Shown here piece after piece: positions 62,034 to 64,000 of a stretch of 64,000 nucleotides of DNA. The DNA is taken from assembly GCF_024626525.1 (NCBI RefSeq), contig NZ_JANJGU010000002.1, positions 434,001 to 498,000 of the forward strand, read 5' to 3'. The notes under the pieces are model-generated. The model did not search any database and was not told where the DNA came from. It worked only from the letters and a program-made list of their open reading frames with translations. The position numbers and the translations under genes were made by a program. Numbering within the stretch: position 1 is the stretch's first letter; each line of letters opens with the position of its first letter. Source of the stretch: Lederbergia panacisoli (GTDB lineage Bacteria > Bacillota > Bacilli > Bacillales > Bacillaceae_C).

Positions 62034-64000
62034 AATTTCCAAATTTTTTAAATATGCCCTTCAATTTTTCTTCAAACTTCTTAAGATTACCTTTGCCTTT
62101 TTCGAGCTTTTCTTTCCACTTCTCAGCTTCTTTTATCATTTTTTCATCAAAATCATTAAGTTTTTCTTTAATTGATTTGTCCTCTTGTTGCTGTTTAAGA
62201 TGGTCATTTATTGATTTTGTGTCAAAACTTACTTTTTCGACATATGGAAGGGCTCCGCTCATTATGGCGCGGAATATCGGTACTACTGTATCCCCACTTT
62301 TACCTTTTAGATAATGTGTTCTATCAGTAATATCATAACCTAGCCAAACCGCTCCGACCAAGTTGGGGGTGTACCCAACAAACCATTGGTCTTTTGTTCC
62401 TTCGGTTATATCTGTAAATGGGAGCTGTGTTGATCCCGTTTTACCGGCAATTGTGTATCCGTTAATTTGTGCGTTTCTCCCCGTCCCTGATTCGACAACA
62501 TTCAACAACATCGATGTCATTTCTTCAGCCGTCTTTCGGTCCGTAACCCTTGTTTTTTTAGGTTTCACTTCAACTTCTACGTTACCGGTAGGTCCAACAA
62601 TCTTAGTAATAATATGACTTTGCACCCTCTGCCCACCGTTTGCAAATACCGCATATGCTTCCGCCATTTGTTTTGGAGAATATCCCGTTTTTGTTCCCCC
62701 AAGAGCAAGACTTAAATATTTATCATCATCCTGAAGGGGAAGTCCAAATCTTGCAACAGAATCAATGCCTTTATTAAGACCAATCTCATTCAACAGCCAT
62801 ACTGCAGGAACATTTAATGAATCTTCGACAGCTTCGTACATTGGAACCTCGCCAAGATATTGGTGGTTATAGTTTTTTGGCTGGTAGCCATCATATGACA
62901 AATCTTCTTCATCTTTAAGTTTTGCGTGCGCTGTATAGCCATTCTCTAATGCAGGAGTATAGACAGCTAATGGTTTCATGACGGATCCTGGTTGTGCCGT
63001 TAATTGCGTGGCCCTGTTATAAGCCCGAAATGTATGCTCCCCTCTCCCGCCTACAAGTGCTCTTAAACCACCCGAGGCTGGATCAAGAAGAACCGATCCA
63101 CTTTGAGCCAATGTCCCATCACTGCTTACTGGAAAAAGAGAATCATTCTGAAAAACTTTTTCCAAGGAAGATTGGAGATTTTGATCCATTTCGGTGTATA
63201 TTTTATAACCTCTCGTTAAAAGTTCATCTTGAGTGTAACCATATAGATTAATTGCTTCATTAATCACTGCATCGACATAATAAGGATATTTCCCTTTTAA
63301 AGGATCTCCACCTTTATTATTAAGTACTATCTTTTCAGCAATCGCTTCTTTATACTGTTGATCTGAGATAAAGTTAAAGTTTTTCATTTGACCTAGAACA
63401 ACATCTCGTCGTTTCGTTGCACCTTCATAATTTTTGTAAGGATCTAATGCTGAAGGTCGATTTATAATCCCTGCAAGCATCGCTGCCTCACTTAATGTAA
63501 TTTGTTCTACATCTTTCCCAAAATATTTCTTTGATGCATTTTGTACTCCCCATGCTCCGCTCCCAAAATATACTTGGTTCATATACATTTCCAAAATCTC
63601 ATCTTTTGAAAATGTCTTCTCCATTTCAACTGCCAAGAATACTTCTTCTAATTTTCTTTTATATGTGCGCTCAGGTGATAAAAGTGCTACCTTTGTTAAT
63701 TGTTGTGTAATCGTACTCCCGCCCGCACTGATTCTTCCTGCTTTTAGGTTTAAAAATACCGCTCGAAAAATCCCTTTCACATCAAAACCTTTATGTTCTT
63801 TGAAGCGATGATCTTCTATTGCTATAATCGCATTTTGCAAATTCTTTGGGACTTTATCAATGGATACACCTTCAATCCTATTCGCTGATATTTTACTCGC
63901 TTCGTCCCCATCTTTATCATAAATAATAGTCGATTGAGAAAGACCTTGCTTTAATGATTCAACATTTGCGGCACTTGCTAAATACGCAAAATAACCCATA
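62032..64000 (-). CDS. Class A penicillin-binding protein, N-terminus beyond the window
   Basis: At least 656 residues; the cytoplasmic start and most of the membrane anchor lie past the right edge. The glycosyltransferase domain shows AIEDHRFKEHKGFD (catalytic Glu) and GGSTITQQLTK; the transpeptidase domain has the nucleophile in GSVMKPL (SxxK), SLN in EDSLNVPA and the KTGS motif in IAGKTGSTQLPF. It polymerises and cross-links peptidoglycan. The transpeptidase part resembles PbpF of B. subtilis, though the position beside fumC differs. The last 60 residues are a Lys/Glu-rich, probably coiled-coil tail (KLNDFDEKMIKEAEKWKEK), not part of the core enzyme. Confidence 0.92.
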   Translation of the reverse strand, partial: MGYFAYLASAANVESLKQGLSQSTIIYDKDGDEASKISANRIEGVSIDKVPKNLQNAIIAIEDHRFKEHKGFDVKGIFRAVFLNLKAGRISAGGSTITQQLTKVALLSPERTYKRKLEEVFLAVEMEKTFSKDEILEMYMNQVYFGSGAWGVQNASKKYFGKDVEQITLSEAAMLAGIINRPSALDPYKNYEGATKRRDVVLGQMKNFNFISDQQYKEAIAEKIVLNNKGGDPLKGKYPYYVDAVINEAINLYGYTQDELLTRGYKIYTEMDQNLQSSLEKVFQNDSLFPVSSDGTLAQSGSVLLDPASGGLRALVGGRGEHTFRAYNRATQLTAQPGSVMKPLAVYTPALENGYTAHAKLKDEEDLSYDGYQPKNYNHQYLGEVPMYEAVEDSLNVPAVWLLNEIGLNKGIDSVARFGLPLQDDDKYLSLALGGTKTGYSPKQMAEAYAVFANGGQRVQSHIITKIVGPTGNVEVEVKPKKTRVTDRKTAEEMTSMLLNVVESGTGRNAQINGYTIAGKTGSTQLPFTDITEGTKDQWFVGYTPNLVGAVWLGYDITDRTHYLKGKSGDTVVPIFRAIMSGALPYVEKVSFDTKSINDHLKQQQEDKSIKEKLNDFDEKMIKEAEKWKEKLEKGKGNLKKFEEKLKGIFKKFGN

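Noticed and set aside
62032-64000. Complete PBP gene starting at the ATG at the right edge
   Set aside because: The residues after that Met are the end of a membrane anchor, and class A PBPs have a cytoplasmic start before it, so the gene is truncated by the window.

Overview
The window is a 64 kb stretch of a low-GC, spore-forming Bacillaceae chromosome. The evidence is an alpha/beta-type SASP gene with a sigma-G-like promoter, two YjcZ-type small sporulation proteins, ComK, ScoC/Hpr, a FosB enzyme (bacillithiol users), strong AGGAGG-type ribosome sites and many TTG/GTG starts. Gene content and order match the comK-yhf-hem-ecs-prsA-yha-yhe part of the Bacillus subtilis map, but the blocks are rearranged and interrupted by accessory genes, so this is a related genus or species rather than B. 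subtilis itself. I see no rRNA, no canonical tRNA, no transposase, no integrase, no phage genes and no CRISPR array.

Layout. 1-4400: end of a sugar epimerase/oxidoreductase pair, an S9 peptidase and yhjD. 4414-10519: a seven-gene operon (LacI regulator, nucleoside hydrolase, four-part ECF transporter, ribokinase) with a strong promoter and a large operator dyad, best read as nucleoside uptake and cleavage with ribose phosphorylation. 10544-17200: comK, yhzC, an M48 protease, azlCD, an enoyl-CoA hydratase, lplJ, yhfI and yhfH. 17200-31320: accessory region with a tight six-gene set resembling antibiotic-modifying enzymes (methyltransferase, DUF1801, FosB, GNAT, kinase-like, AAC(6')-like GNAT), then scattered single genes, a 51-bp tandem repeat array and an MFS exporter. 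31441-40600: SCO lipoprotein, yhgED, the heme operon hemEHY, hmoB and yhaA. 40600-55400: ecsAB, hit, trpP, yhaH, scoC, yhaI, yhaJ, YjcZ proteins, prsA, yhaL, yhaMNO and yhaX. 55400-64000: yheA, yheB, yheE, a PucR-like regulator, msmX, an ssp gene, fumC and the truncated start of a class A penicillin-binding protein.

Themes. Heme synthesis (hemEHY) sits back to back with the heme-degrading monooxygenase hmoB. Envelope and secretion quality control (prsA, ecsAB, the PBP) and stationary-phase regulation (scoC, comK) are clustered. The yhaMNO block pairs a 3'-5' exoribonuclease with an SbcCD-like nuclease. trpP carries a textbook-looking TRAP site over its ribosome site.

The least explained sequence lies between genes: a tRNA-like fold with an encoded CCA in the leader of the ssp gene, sixteen exact-period 51-bp repeats, a 21-bp repeat family at two loci, a MITE-like block with terminal inverted repeats, and an orphan terminator upstream of hit. 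All assignments come from reading the sequence and from memory of the families; no database search was run.
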